Source of the DNA: Acanthornis magna
Taxonomy: Eukaryota; Chordata; Aves; Passeriformes; Acanthizidae
Assembly: GCA_036785705.1 (NCBI GenBank)
Contig: JAWUZG010000139.1
Span: forward strand, 744,001-808,000
Direction of reading: 5' to 3'
Length of the DNA: 64,000 nucleotides
Shown piece by piece: positions 1 through 13,700 of this stretch. The translations under genes and the position numbers were made by a program. The stretch's first letter is position 1. Each line of letters opens with the position of its first letter. The notes under the pieces were generated by a model. It saw only the letters and a program-made list of their open reading frames with translations. It had not been told where the DNA came from and did no database searches.

Positions 1-3000
1 AAAATAGGATTTTGCCTCTAAAAATGAAGATGCTAATTTTGTGTGCCTGATACAATTCCTGCTGCCATTGCACCATGGTGGGAGCCACATTCTTTCACAA
101 TTATTTCCTCATCTCTGCTCCGCTTTCCTTTCTTCTTACTGAGTACATGACTGAGTGTGTGCTGATCCACAAACCCCGGTAACTCAGAGCTCATGAAAAC
201 TGATCCCTTGCAGTGCCTCAACTACCATCATAAATAACTTGGATTTAGAGCCTGTTGCAAAGTAACAACACTGCCAAGTATTAAGCTAATAATTAATTAG
301 CTGAGTTTAGAAGTAGTCACTCTTCAACTTAATAAATTGTAACTGGTGGAAACGGAGTCAAAGTCCACCTCTAATAAGAGATAGACTACACTGCCATACA
401 TGTAACTGTTCAATACAACTCAAAATGTGCCAGTTAGGTATCCCTGAGTATATCAATTTAGTTATCTGGATTATTTACTACTGCAGGATGTGTCACTTTG
501 GTACTATTCATATTACTCACCTTTACTGTGTATACATTTCATATTCAATGAAAACCTATATTTATGAAATGATTAAGTGATACAGGATCTCTAAGGCCCC
601 TTACACAGTAAAATACTTTGATAGCATATGGTCTGACATACAATTATTTTACTCTTTGATTTATTTATATGCTGTAAACTAAAAATATTTAGAAAGTTAT
701 CTTCTAGATTGTGAATAACGGTCTATAAGAATCTGGCATTATTGCTATTTTATTCAGGAAACTACTATTATACACAGTCTTGTCTCAGATATGTTGCTCC
801 ATTTGTATGACTTTACCATTTTATATTAATACACCTAGAGCAGTTTAGGGTTTCATTTAGGTCTATTTAACTTTTTTTTTTTTTTTTGGGGTGGTGTATA
901 AAGCAGCTTGACTCACCTTCCATCTTTATTGGCATTTTTACAGAACAAAATTCGATGCCTACTCTATCAATCTTCACACAGATAGGTAATTTTTTTACTC
1001 ACGATTTGTGTTGCCTTTGAAAGGCTGCACATTATTTACTTGTACATAAATGGTATGCCAGCCTGAGCCTCAAGGGAGGATTTCCTTACTTCAAAAATTT
1101 TACACTTTTGAAAAAACTACCTGCAGAACACCATACACAATTGTGAGATGCCCAGTGCCCCTCAGTTCATCCCTTCAAAAAACAGAGGAGCTGGCAGAGG
1201 TGATGTGGTGAATTTTCAGACACAGTAGCTTGGAAATCAGCCCAGACTGCATCTGTGTCCTTGCAGTGTCCAGGAAGGCATTTTTCAGTGGATGCTGTAG
1301 CCCTGGGCACAGTGCATTTGCTTGCAAAGTGATATCAAGAATCATATTTGCAACAAGTAAAACCTGAGCTATATTGATATCCTAATACACTGCAGAATGA
1401 CTTCTGAAAGTAATTTTCTGAGTTTTAAGACTGTTGAAAGCTAACAGCAAACTTGTAGAACATAAATAATACTTTTTTAACTTGTTGCAAATGCATAGTG
1501 ATACCTTTCCACAAAGAATGCTGCCTTTTAAGATCAATTTTAATGCATTCAAAATATATTCAAATTTCTGTAGGAGAGAGTATTGAGTTCTACTAACAGT
1601 TTTCCTGTCCTGGGGGAATATGTCCAGAATCTTCTTCATTTCATATCAGGAAGACCATATAAATTAGAAAAATAAGAGACAACAGACTAAATTCTTAATA
1701 GTCACATAGTGCATATGCATTATTTACAAGGCAAAAGGGTTAAGTATTAGAAAAGTTGAAACCAGCTCCCATATTAAAGAAAGGGATATTTGAGATAAGA
1801 TTACGTGACTCCAATACTAATCTTTTAGGTATTTTAAATTCAAATTCTATTCAGTAGAAAACACTGTAGATCATTGTATATTTATGAACAGTAGCCAAAA
1901 ACACCTCTTCAATTTTATCATTAATAGAGTTGGAATAGGTCAAAATCAACTTAAACTAAGAAGATTGAATGAAAGAATAAAGGCTTGTAAATTCAAATTC
2001 TTTTGTTTGTAAAGCCTGATTAGAAAAACGTGTAACAAAAAAATACCCCAAATTGCAAACATCTTGTGAAAAAGACCATCACTGGTTTACTAGGTTTGGA
2101 CCTGTCACATTGGTTTCTGAGCAGGCACCTTCAAAACCACATGACCTCTCCAGTAGAAGGGAGAGAATTACAGTTTCCACACACAGATTTTGACTCACTC
2201 TGTTGTTGCACCACAAGAACTTTGTTTCGGTCACACAAAGTGTTTGACCAACTCTGTCTCTTACAGACATCACAGAGTAGAAGGGATCTTTGGCATGCCA
2301 GGATGAGGCTAAACCTCTGCTTTAGTAAGCTGCTAAAAATGAGGTAGTACAATGTCACTGAGAGGTGGGAGAGGCACAGTGTTTCTCTTATGGAGACAGT
2401 GCAAAGTCCATTCTCGAGTCTTCCTGGCAGCACACCCGGAAAACCAAAAACAACCCAAGAGCACTAAGAAGGAATCACCAAAGGTCAAGTCAGCACCTGT
2501 CTCCTCCAGCTTTGTGAGGCAGCCCAGGTGCCCTCTTCCTTCTGAGTGATGTACCCTGCAAAGCACTCAACTCACTGCCCACTGCACTTTGTCCTCCAGT
2601 TTCACCAAATGAAGTTTTTTTCAAAGAAGACCAACACAAAACAATAGTACTCAAACACCTAACACTGAAATATTTACTCTCTTTTCTGTTGCACTAATTA
2701 TCATCCTTTGATACACTTGCTTTAAGCAAGAAAACTTCTGTGAAGCTAGTAGAATAGCCAAGTCTCTATTTTCAAACACTGCTATTCCTAAATATTTACA
2801 GTATAAAAGGCCTGACATGCAATCTATCCTGGGAAAGTGTCAGACAACAACCTGCAACATATTAAAATTTTGTTCATTATTGCATAAACCATCAAATGCC
2901 AAGTACCTCACTTCAAAGAAAATAAATCATTAAAATCCATTCTAGCTTCCTAGTCCTCCAAAAGTCTCCTTAACAGATCTATCGTGCCACCACAAGAGAG

Positions 3001-5560
3001 AAGCCACAGATGGCTTCATGCTACAGACTTTGCTCACCATCTACTGCTAGAACATTTTTGTGTCATTCTCTGCCTCCCCACAAAATGTCCCAGCCTGGTG
3101 AAGATCAGATACAGAGATCAACAAAAGCTAGAACAACACTGGTGGTGATGCTATACATTATTTACTCATTTAAAAATAAAAAAAAAATACTGCGAAGCTT
3201 ACAGCAAATAGCACTGCTGACCCTCTTCACCAGTAAGTAGGACCTCTGGAGGTACCAGGGCAAAGTGCTGAGCAGCAGTGCCTCGGAAGAAGTGAAGAGC
3301 AAGGGAGCAGCACCAAGACAGTGTCTTCCCTCTCTTTCTCCCCAGCGCCACTAGGTAAGAACAGGGACTGAAGGATTCTCCAAGTGCCTTGAAAACAACC
3401 AGAACTGACCTGAAGAGCTTTGCCTTTGTGGTGAAGCTCTTCAGCTAAACACATGCAAAGGCAGGGACTCTGTTTTCATGCTGGAGTTGGGCATCCCCTG
3501 GGAGAGCTCAGGATGACCCATGTGGCACTCAGGGGGTCACTACTGCAACATTCTCTTTAACACACAGAGCAACTTTAAAAGAATTTCTGTCTTAGGGAGT
3601 GGGCTTTTCATTTTGCAATGAATGAAAATAACTTGTGCTACTGTTTCAACACAGGAGAATCTATAATATAAATTGGTACTCTTAGCTGCCATGATATTCT
3701 ATTTATCCATATAATTTTACATCTTCTTACAAACTCTTCTGTAACATCATTTTATCATGCATTCCTACCAGTGTGAGAATGCCTTCTATTAAATGACTTT
3801 CAGATTTTGGTTTTTACTGTTCAGAACAGGGAAAATCCTGTTTGTTCAAAATTAATTTTTAAAAAATTTTAAAAATAAACTGAAATATCACTATTCCATA
3901 TTAAAAACAAAATCAGTTTGTATTTTTGTTATGAATAGCTGATGAAAATCAGTAGCTCTACTAAAAAGGTGTCTCTGCTTCACAGACGTAGAATTCAAGA
4001 AAACATGAGACACTCTTCGTTACATGCACATGAGGTAATAACACTCATACTTGTGTATCAAATAAATTACTAGAGAGATATAAAGACTATTTATATTTTA
4101 ACACACATGTTGCATAACAGCTAGTTAGATGGAAAACCTCCTGGTCTCTCTTCAATCCATAGGATCAAAAATATTTTCCTAATTAGTAAGTAAAATCATA
4201 ACAGTTTTGAGGAAATTTCTGCTGCGCTAATATGGAAATCTTTCATTCCCTAAAGATGAAAGTTTTATGTGGTAAATAGATGTAGAACTTGTAGTCATAA
4301 CAATGTAAGAAGTGAAAATGCCTAAGATGCAAGAAGACTTGTCCTAATGTGCACATTAGTCATTTGTTTGAAAGCATTTCATTCTTCCCCTCCCCTTTTA
4401 ATGCATATTGCACAACATTAGCATTGCTCCATATGAAATGGCTAATAGTTCAGGATTCTTGAAGTAATTTTAAATCAAACTCTTCTGGAAGCTTCTTTCC
4501 TTTCTTTTCTTAAAATACTGCTTAATTTTGGAAAACAAGCAGCATGGTATGATACAACAGCATCCGCAAAACTAAGGCGAAAACCCCACTCAATCAGCCC
4601 ATGTAAACCCCTATGACTACCTACTCCTGCAAGCTAACTGCACATTCCACGTATTTGGTTCACAGATTAAAACATTTGACAAACAGGCAATGCCCAGTGA
4701 CTGTTAAATGGACATGGTTTAGCTCCTCAACAGGACATAGCATAACACACTATGCATTGTGGAAGAAGACAGAGCAGAAGGAGACAGAAGCAGCAAAGAG
4801 ACCAAACCAGGATGTTCTTCTGAGATGTCTGAAGCCAGACCTGCCCTGCCTGGCAGGGAAAACACCTTCTCATCATGTGGTTTCACAGGCTGAAGAATCT
4901 TCCAGGTCCTAAGAAATTCAAGTATGCATCTACATTTAACTTGGTTGTAAAATAAAATAATAGCAAATTAAATCCTACAGTGCTGCCCCTCATTACTGCC
5001 CTGCACTATCAGTGTTCTATCACAAAGTGTATCTTGGCACATGCATGGCACATGCACATGTGTATCTACAGATTGATTCTTTGTGAGGCTTTGTGACCTC
5101 TAAGAAGCATTTGTTTCTACTGCCCACAGGCATGCAATGTGCTTTGCCTGTGCTTATTCGCCCTGAAATCCAGCACTCCCGAGGCTACAGCACCACTGTA
5201 AGGTCTGCAACTTACCAACCCATTCCACATAGGATGTCTCAAATGATTACTAGATATTATTTTGGGCAACTCTACAGAGAGCCTTATTTTTACATAGTAT
5301 TACCACATCTCATAAAATAATAAAATCATTAAGGCTGGAAAAGATTATGCCCCTGTCATGACTTCCTGTTATTTATGATTTCTGTTATTTTCCTGCCTTC
5401 ATTTTAGATTTTACTCTAGCTGCCCTTTCCAAACCAATTTTCATATAACTGGACATTTTAGCACATATTTCATTTGCTTGCAGGTGTCAAGGAAGTGGAG
5501 TCAGAAAGAGCATGATTTTTGTTGTTCAAGACACAGATGTACCCACTTCCAGAGAATAAT
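1..5560. other. AT-rich gene-free DNA
   Basis: No coding exon, RNA gene or clear mobile element is seen on either strand. ORFs here are short, lack family resemblance and start or stop at random. The only simple-sequence feature of note is a run of 16 T at 872-887. The stretch is probably intergenic sequence downstream of FBXO15, or part of its unlocated 3' portion. Confidence 0.6.
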
Positions 5561-5640
5561 TCCTTCCTTCCTTCCGCACCCTTCCTTCCTTCCTTCCTTC
5601 CGCACCATTCCTTCCTTCCTTCCTTCCTTCCTTCCTTCCC
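5561..5640. repeat. (TTCC)n microsatellite with GCACC interruptions
   Basis: About 80 bp of TTCC tetranucleotide repeats, interrupted twice by a GCACC block at similar spacing, so the interruption itself was duplicated. It accounts for the repetitive ORFs read here on both strands. Confidence 0.95.
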
Positions 5641-7640
5641 CTTGATTTACTTTCTTTTCAGCCTTTCCTGTACTTGGCAATATTTTTCTTCTACTACACG
5701 TGTTTAAAGAAATCAGAAACAAAAACACAGTAGCAGATTTCTGAAGCCTCCTTTTCCCAGTGTCACCTAGCCTGAATTAATTGTAGATATATTGATCACT
5801 TTTCCATTTCCACACAGATTTCTGCTTTCTGCTTTCTGCTTATTTCCATATTCTCTGTATCATTTCCTTCTCTTTTGTCAATTCTTTTTCTTTCATCATT
5901 GGCCCCTGACACCACCTCATTCCATTCAGTTCAATACTTCATTCAGCATATTAGTGACAAAAGACATAAACAAGTGACTTTTCCCTCTCAAAAAAGATGT
6001 CACTGTTAACATGCACTTTAATAGACAATTTAGAGACACTGTGTGAACAAGGATTACTGACCTTTCTCACATGCAACTTGTTAATGAAAATTATCGGTGT
6101 AGAGAAACTTTTTCTGGGGTATCAAGACCACTTATGATGATGTATGTACAGCGCATTATATTTGATTCACACTCCTAGATTTTAAGCTTACTGCAGAAAG
6201 GCTCTTTTTTCGGAGTGATCATTACTGATGCAAAATACCTCATATGGCTTTGCAGAACCTGAAAATCTATATGAATTGCCATCAGAACTCCTGCTTAGCA
6301 TGAAACAACAGTTGCTGTTCTGGAGGAACAAAAAGTTACTCCTCAGGCTTACAGCACATGTTTTTAGTAGTAGAGCATCTTCCTCAGTGGCCTATCTTTT
6401 CTCAGGCTTGTCCTGAAAATCCTACATTCTTTAACCAGCATAGGATCAACGTCAGAAATTATTAAACTTGCTTCCTCAGCATCATAGCACTTCCCCAGAA
6501 ACTCCAACTGCTGTCAGCAGTACAAGCTTTAAAGGCACCTGAGTAGACTGCCGGCAGTTTTATGAGAGAGAAAAAAAGATGATAAGCAAACACTTCTCAG
6601 CCAGACCTACCTTGTCCAACTCTTTTTCATATCAAAGCTAAAAAAATGTACAAAAACCCTGTCACCATTTCAGCTAATCAAATTCTGTGGTTGCTGGCGT
6701 GTGTGTGCACACACTGACCTCTACAATGTCATGACTTTCAGGTTGCTCATTGATTTCCAGGAATCAAAAATGCGATGCAAATAAGGAATTGCGAGTCAAT
6801 TAGCTCTTATCACGAGCTCACAGTCTGCGGCAATGGGATGACACGCGGCTCTGCATAACAATTGGAAACAAGGCTTTTCCAGCCAGGTAAATGTCCTCAA
6901 AGGCAAGACGTGTCCCCTTTCACAAAAAGAGATGCAGTCAGCAACATGATTAAAGCCTCTGCACATGATACAGGACTGATTTTAACATTTGTCAGCAATT
7001 TCACATGGTATGAGCCCTCCCTTCCCACTTATCCTGTACATGAGATACCAGTGTAATCACAGTTTCAGTCTGCACACAGAAGGAAAGCTTTTCTTTCCCT
7101 CCTTATTACTCTTCAATTCCATCACTGCCAGCTAACTGTAATGAAACTATTTGGAGCTTCTTTAAAATGCCTATCATTTACCATATGTTCATTTAATTTT
7201 TAAGAGACGGCTATATCGTGCAAGTTGCAATTTTTCGCCTACCAATATATGCCATTAAAATGAATATTCATGTGGCATCACCTACCAGAGTCATTAAAAG
7301 GCTTGTAAACATAGCCCAGCAGTGCCTCTGGCACTCTTAAATGATGAACTTTAACTCTCTGTCTGCAAGTGCTAATCTCAGTATAAAACAGAAAAATAAA
7401 TTATTGGCATCAATTATCATAGTTTATCAGTTTCATCAGCAAACTGGGATTTTTATAGTACCTCCAGCATGCACTTACCTTTATTAAAACTCATTCAGAT
7501 GTTACCCTTGACTCGTCCACACAAACACAAAACCACTTTAAATACATTGTAATTTCTGTTTATAGATTTCAGGTAATTGTCATTATCAGAAAGGAAACCT
7601 TTTTTTTTTAATTACAGAAATTTTACCATTTATTATCTTA
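5641..7640. other. Gene-free AT-rich DNA with a candidate conserved non-coding block
   Basis: No gene is visible. The part from about 6720 to 7460 differs from its surroundings: it is dense in homeodomain-type TAAT/ATTA cores, has an octamer ATGCAAAT at 6775-6782, and shows little simple repeat. That texture is common in vertebrate conserved non-coding elements, but conservation cannot be judged from one sequence. Confidence 0.4.
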
Positions 7641-8325
7641 AATCACAGAATCATAGAATGGTTTGGTTGGAAGAGACCTTAAAGATCATTTAATTCCAAC
7701 CACCTTGACATGAGCAGGGACACTTTCCACTAGACCAGGTTGTTCAAACCCTCACTTAACCTGGGCTTTTACACTTTCAGGGATGGGACATACACACCTT
7801 TTCTGGGAAAACTGTTCCAGTGCCTCACCATCCTCCCAATAGAGAATTTCTTCCTCATATCTAATCGAAATCTACTCTCTTTCAGTTTAAAGACATTTCC
7901 CCTTGGAAAAAGCCCTTCTTTGTATTTCTTAGGCTCCCTTTAGGTCTTGGAAGGCTGCAACAAGATCTCCCCAAGGCCACCTCTTCCCCAGGCTGAACAA
8001 TCCCAATTCTCTTTGTCTTTCTTCACAGAAGTGCTCCATCCCTCTGATCATCTCTGTGGTGCTCTTTGGACTCACTCCAACAGGTCCAAGTCCTTGCTGT
8101 GCTCAGAACCCCAGAGCTGGATGCAGCACCCCAGCTGGGGTCTCACCAAAGGAGAGGGGCAGAATCCCCTCCCTCACCCCACTGGCCACTCTCTCTTTGA
8201 TGCAGCTCAGGGCATTTTGGATTTTCTTGGCTGGCTCATGTCCAGCCTCACATCTACCAGCACCCCTAAGTCCTTCTCCCCAGGGCTGCTCTCAGCCTGT
8301 TCACATGAGGTACTGCAGAACTTGA
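7641..8325 (-). mobile_element. CR1 LINE 3' fragment (antisense)
   Basis: The left end has the reverse complement of the avian CR1 3' terminus (tandem ATTCTATG-type octamers, seen here as CATAGAAT), followed by the conserved CR1 3' UTR and the C-terminal reverse-transcriptase region in reverse. About 0.7 kb is present, 5'-truncated as usual for CR1. Plus-strand ORFs over it (for example 7947-8336) are antisense artefacts. It lies outside any recognised gene. Confidence 0.92.
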
Positions 8326-8551
8326 GTCTGAAATAAAGGCTCTATTGCCTTCCCTTTTGTGGAAATTTCTCAGTGTAAAGGCCAATCAAACAGTCTGTGT
8401 GTGGGAAAAGTGAGAACTGATAGCTGATTAAGAGTTGTGTTGTTCAGAGCGTTCTACCCCGGCTTGTCCTTATACAATCAGTGTACAGGGGAACACACCC
8501 GAAGATCATATGGAATGAAAAGGTGCTGCCATTCCACACCCACAACATTTG

Positions 8552-8620
8552 GGGTGAGCCTCGTCCAACCTGACCTTGAACGTGTCCAGGGCATCCACCA
8601 GCTCTCTGGACAACAATCTC
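8552..8620 (-). mobile_element. Short CR1 fragment (antisense)
   Basis: A ~70 bp piece resembles the CR1 segment just inside the 3' UTR (reverse complement of the block reading GGAAACATTCAAGGTC in typical copies, here diverged). It has the same orientation as the element at 7641-8325 but repeats a part nearer the 3' end, so it is a second insertion or a rearranged piece rather than a continuation. Confidence 0.6.
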
Positions 8621-10674
8621 TGTATTTGGTTAAACAATACAAAGAATACGTATTATTTTCCACAGCCTTAAAAGTGTGGGGTTTGCCTTCTTTTTTCCAT
8701 ATATGCCAGATTTCCTCCAGTCTAGGTGTAAGAGCTCACTTTGGGAGGACATCGCTCCTGAAAAGAGTTAGGCTTTCTCAGAGTGCTCACACTTCAAAGG
8801 AGCAACCAAGAGCAACAGTTATCTGTTACTACTCTCCCTGGCCAGAATTTTCCCATCCTCTGCAGACACTGCCAGGAAGCAAACTCTTGCTTCATTTTAT
8901 TTTAGGCAACAAAACAATTCTTTCTATGCTGTCAGGCTTTTCAAAATATGAGTTCTTGTTGATATTCAGTTTTTTGGGAATGCAGCCTTAGTGCAAAACC
9001 TGTGTGAAATCCAAGGACCTTTGAAAATCTAGTCCTTGTGTGTGCCAGTTTCAACTATATAACATGCTGTATATACATGCTGAACATTCAGCATGTAAAA
9101 ATGCTGGGCATGCAATCTTCCAAAATGCTAGCAGTAACTGCCCAGGTGAGTCATTTACCGGAATAAACAAGGGATCTTACTCAAAGTAGGCAAGGAACTG
9201 CTCTGAATTTCCAGCAGTCTATTTTATACAATGCCAGTGCAAATGTCTTTGCTTTTCATTTTGGTCATTATATCACTGAACAACTAAACAGATGGTATAT
9301 GAACAGGATGCAAAACATTTAATAATGCCAGGAAAGGTACAGTAATACCAACTGTTCTGGCCTGCTGACCTTGGTATAGTTTAGAAAACATTGAAAGAAA
9401 GATGCATGCCATTTTATTCTCTTTTTTTCCCTCCTGCTTCCTGTTTTGGTCTAACCTCTACAAAAGAGGAGCTAAAACCTGGAAATTAGACTTAGCTGTT
9501 TACATGCAAGGAGAATTCAACACATTTTACCTTGCCCATTTAGTACTAAAGATAGAAAAATAATGCAACCTGTAAAAGTGCTGCCTCTACAGCCTTATTA
9601 TCCTTCCCAGGTCTATGGCCAAATATCTCTATAGTACATTAATTATGACCAGAATTTGGCTACAGGTAATTATATAAGCTGAAGCTACCAAAAATTTAGC
9701 AAACTGCTCCTCCTCGGATGAACTATGGTGCTGGAATGGTAGGACAAGAGGGACACCTACCTCACCTTCCTTTAAAGCCCAAGAAGTGCAGCCTCTGAAT
9801 AAGGATTGGTAAGATATCTGCTTTGTCGCCTTTCTTTCTGGACAAAGAGGAGAGGCCAGGAGCAGACAGTGTCCTTGAGTCAGGTTTTCAAGCCAAACAC
9901 ACATTGCAGATGGTGATATACAAAAATAGGGACATTAGAAATACTCCTACAATGATATTAGGCTCTTGATTTTGTCTTTGTCCCAAAGACATGCATTTTT
10001 TTCTAACATCTTAACTTCTAGAAAGTAAAACAAAGTAAAAGTCAGAAACATCAAAGAGTTCATCAGCATTAACAGATCAAAAACCACTACAAAATTACAA
10101 AATAAGCCCCAACTAAAAACTAAATTAACCCAAGATTTGGGGGAAGTTATTTCAGTCTACATTTCTTATGCACATCTCATGACATTTTCATACTTTGGGT
10201 TAACTTTAGCATACACCGCTCACTCCTGCTTCCCTGCAAGGGTTGAACTACTTCCGTTTTATATTGTCAGCTAGCTGCACAGACCCTAGCTTTGAAAACA
10301 TAAAACCATAAATGTCTCATAAAAACAATGATCTTAAAAATATTTGAGCATTTCAACTTTGGGGGATCTTTGCATGAGAGCACACCACACCACAAAGGTG
10401 GATTTAGCAAAGTGGACTCAGTAAACATAGGAAAAAACCTTGTAAGGCCACCTGGCCGTTACAAGACAATTTTTCCCCCATATTTGAGCTTTTTTAATAA
10501 GAATGAAAAAAGGTGCTTCTAACATCCCTCTTAGCTAAGGTTCTCCCTCACTGAGCCAATAAACCTTCTTAAGCTATCTGAATTACTTTTTAAATTAAGA
10601 GAGCAGCACACATTCCTGCAAATGAGAACAATAAGAGGTTTTTGGCAATGATCCTGCTCACTAATTATAATATT

Positions 10675-10740
10675 TCACATTTATGCACTGCCTTTCATCT
10701 CTCAGGGTTATAGAGTGCTTCACTAAACAGTGGACTCTGT
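10675..10740. repeat. Possible ancient interspersed repeat
   Basis: The sequence resembles the old amniote repeat family whose consensus reads like a description of 'tatagtgcctttcatc...caaagcgctt'. The block with TGCCTTTCATCTCTCAGG followed by TATAGAGTGCTTCAC is the match. It is short and judged from memory, so a chance resemblance is possible. Confidence 0.3.
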
Positions 10741-13700
10741 CCACAACTGTTGCCTCCCAGTTATGTCACACTTGCTCACAGGACATGCGAAGTCTGACCG
10801 ACTTCACAGCTGTTTGCCTCACACACAGAGACAAAAATGCCACTGTTGACACTACATTCAATTAATTTCATTAATATAGAAAGCATAGGAATAATACATT
10901 CAGGTCAAGGAAACTGGCCCGATCCAATTGAATCTGGTTGAAAAAGGAAGATGCTACAACCAGGCAAACCTACAGTACCTTAAAAGCAATGGCAGCAGCG
11001 GAGGTACATCTCCTAAATTCCTCCTGAGAGCAGGGATGTTCCCAGTGTTTACAGTTACACATTAGAACCCCTGCCATGGGTGAAGACACTCACACTGGAT
11101 TGTTTATTATGGCTGCATTTGACCATGAGGATGTTACTCAAAACCAAAGGCCACATGCCAGCATTCCTCATGGTTGTGGGTCCTCCCTCCAGAAGCTGAT
11201 CACACAAAGTGAACCACTATGGCCACACTGTCACTGAAGCATAAAAAACCAGCTCTCCCAACCAAGAAAACCGTGTACAGACTATGTCTGGGTGCCACCT
11301 GTTGACAAAACAGCACTAACAAGTCTGCTCAAATACATTAACTGAAGTAAAACCACTCCCAACAAAAACATCTCTAGCTGAGAAAGCCCCCACAGCATGG
11401 CCCTGTAGGCTTCACACAATCCCCTGCTGGTCTTCATTTCTGACCAACAAAAGCTGGGAAGATGGAGCAACTCCCACAGTCAAGGTCTTGGCAGAAAAAC
11501 AGTGCCTGCCCTCCTGCACTCCCCCACCACCAAAATCACAGCTGGGCTCAGCATGGGGCCATTTTCTCCCAGGCTTTTTTCTATTAAATATAAGGGATTG
11601 TTATTTTGTTTTGTGCTAACAACTGAAAAGTGATTTTTTTACCCCTGCAAAGCACTGCCATCCCTTAGATCCGCAGACTTTGTGTGAGTGCAGAGCTGTG
11701 CAATCCATCAGGGAAATCTGTGATTTTGCCCATTGTGCTGGTTGAGTTGTGAGAAGGGCTGTAATGGGAGCTTTCATGGCCCCAGTAATTCATAGCAAGA
11801 CACTGCACTAAAGTCACTGTTTGTCCATTTAGAATAGAAGGAAAGGAAAACGTCAGCAGTGCTTCAGCAGCTGTTTCAGCTCCTTTTAGGCATTTGGTAA
11901 GTGGATGTGCACATAATCACATGCTGAAGAAGAAAAGGCATTTTGGCAGCAAGGGAGGTGCAGGGATCTGCAGGAGGTGGCTCTGGCTCCAGCCACGGCT
12001 GCTCAGGTCACAGGTCCAGCAGCACAAGCATAAGCTCCCCACACATCTCTTACAGAAACAACAGCAGTCTGAATCTCATCAGAGTCGCACTGGTTTTAAC
12101 CCCACACAAACTTCAAAGTTTTCCTGATTTACACACATAAAAGATCAAAATAAGTCCCCCCACCATCTTCAGCTCATTGTAAACAAAAAAAATTCTTGCA
12201 AGTCTGACTGGCCCAAAAATCAAAGTCCCTGAGCCTTTGCGGGGAGGCAATAAATCTGAACCTTTCACAAAATATTTTTTTCAAATAATTGCCAGTTGGG
12301 GTTGTGTTTCTCATTTAGAAACTTCCATATAATTACAATATTAAAAGAAACATGGTAAAAAGTGTGACAAGACAGAGCAATTTTAATTTCTGCAAGTATG
12401 AAACAATTACAGAAGAAGGACTCACACTCTGCTGAGAGAAACCCCATATCCAGGGCTCAGTGAGCTAACCAGGAGAGAATACAATTTGCATAATGTTAAA
12501 TTAGCAGCATAAATATATGCTAATCATATCCAGCTGCAAGCATCTCACTTTAGCTCATGTGCTTAGTACAACAAAGTAGTATAAAAAATTAAAGAAAAGC
12601 TTGTGTTGCAAAACTTAAAGGCAAATCCAAACTTCCTCCAAGTTGAAGCTTGTTCTATAGTTTGGGATCTTTAGAAGATTTCAGGCAGAGCAGTCCCTGG
12701 AGTCTCTTTAACTTGCCCCACACTGACCCACTACCAGCCTATCTCTGCAAAGACCTGCTGACTTACTGTTCTCAATACACCATTTTCATCTTGCAGACTT
12801 TCCATCTGCTTCACTAAGTTCCAGATCAAGCACAAGTGGTTTCAAAGTTGTTTAAAGCCTAAGTTGCCACCATCAGCAGTTAAGCACAACAAAGCATCTA
12901 ACCTGACAGGTCCCACTGTAATAAAAAAATCAAAATAAGGGGGTTCTAAATTAATTTCTCCAAAAGGCAGGGTTACTCATGACTACAACTTGGGTTATAG
13001 CAAGTCTGTGGGAACATAGAAATGCATTAACTGGTGACCAGAACACATACATTCTGGTTAGTTTCTTCACAGGTGTTTCTAAAATACTTCTAAGTGCAGT
13101 TAAACAAGTATTTTACATTAATTTCTGGTATTTTGTTGAGGGGGAAAAAAGACACCTATAAATCTCCGCATTAGCAAACTCAGATCATTTGCAGATGCAT
13201 ATACCACTCCAGACACAGCAGGAAGAAAGCCAATCAAACATAAATAAAAGCAGAAGTTGAGATTCAGGCTTTAAACCAATAAAATATTATTTAAGTAAGG
13301 GACTTAGCAAAATCTAAGACACAATTTTAAAGCCTGGTGATGATAGCAAGAGTGGTAGTGACTTTAAGGGAATGCTTTAGGGTTTTCTATGTCAAAATAA
13401 ATGTAGACTCAATGCAAAATATTTGCAAATGAGAGAAGTGAGATCTTTGTATATTTTGTGCAGATATATATAAGCATGTAAGAAAGTTCAGACCTAAAAA
13501 GAAGCTTTTTTGGTTTGGGCGCTGCATGTGTATGCATTGTCGATTCAAAATCGAAACAGATTAGGAAAATCAATACTCAATTCCTTTTCTAGATTTTTAT
13601 CCACTGTAATACACAAAAGCAATTTAGGTGCTGGCTGCACTGGATCCTTACTTCAGCATTTATTAGATGAGTATATTTGTCATTCCTTCTGACAAATAAT

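Noticed and set aside
8437..8991. 184-codon plus ORF
   Set aside because: Overlaps an antisense CR1 fragment and has no recognisable protein features.
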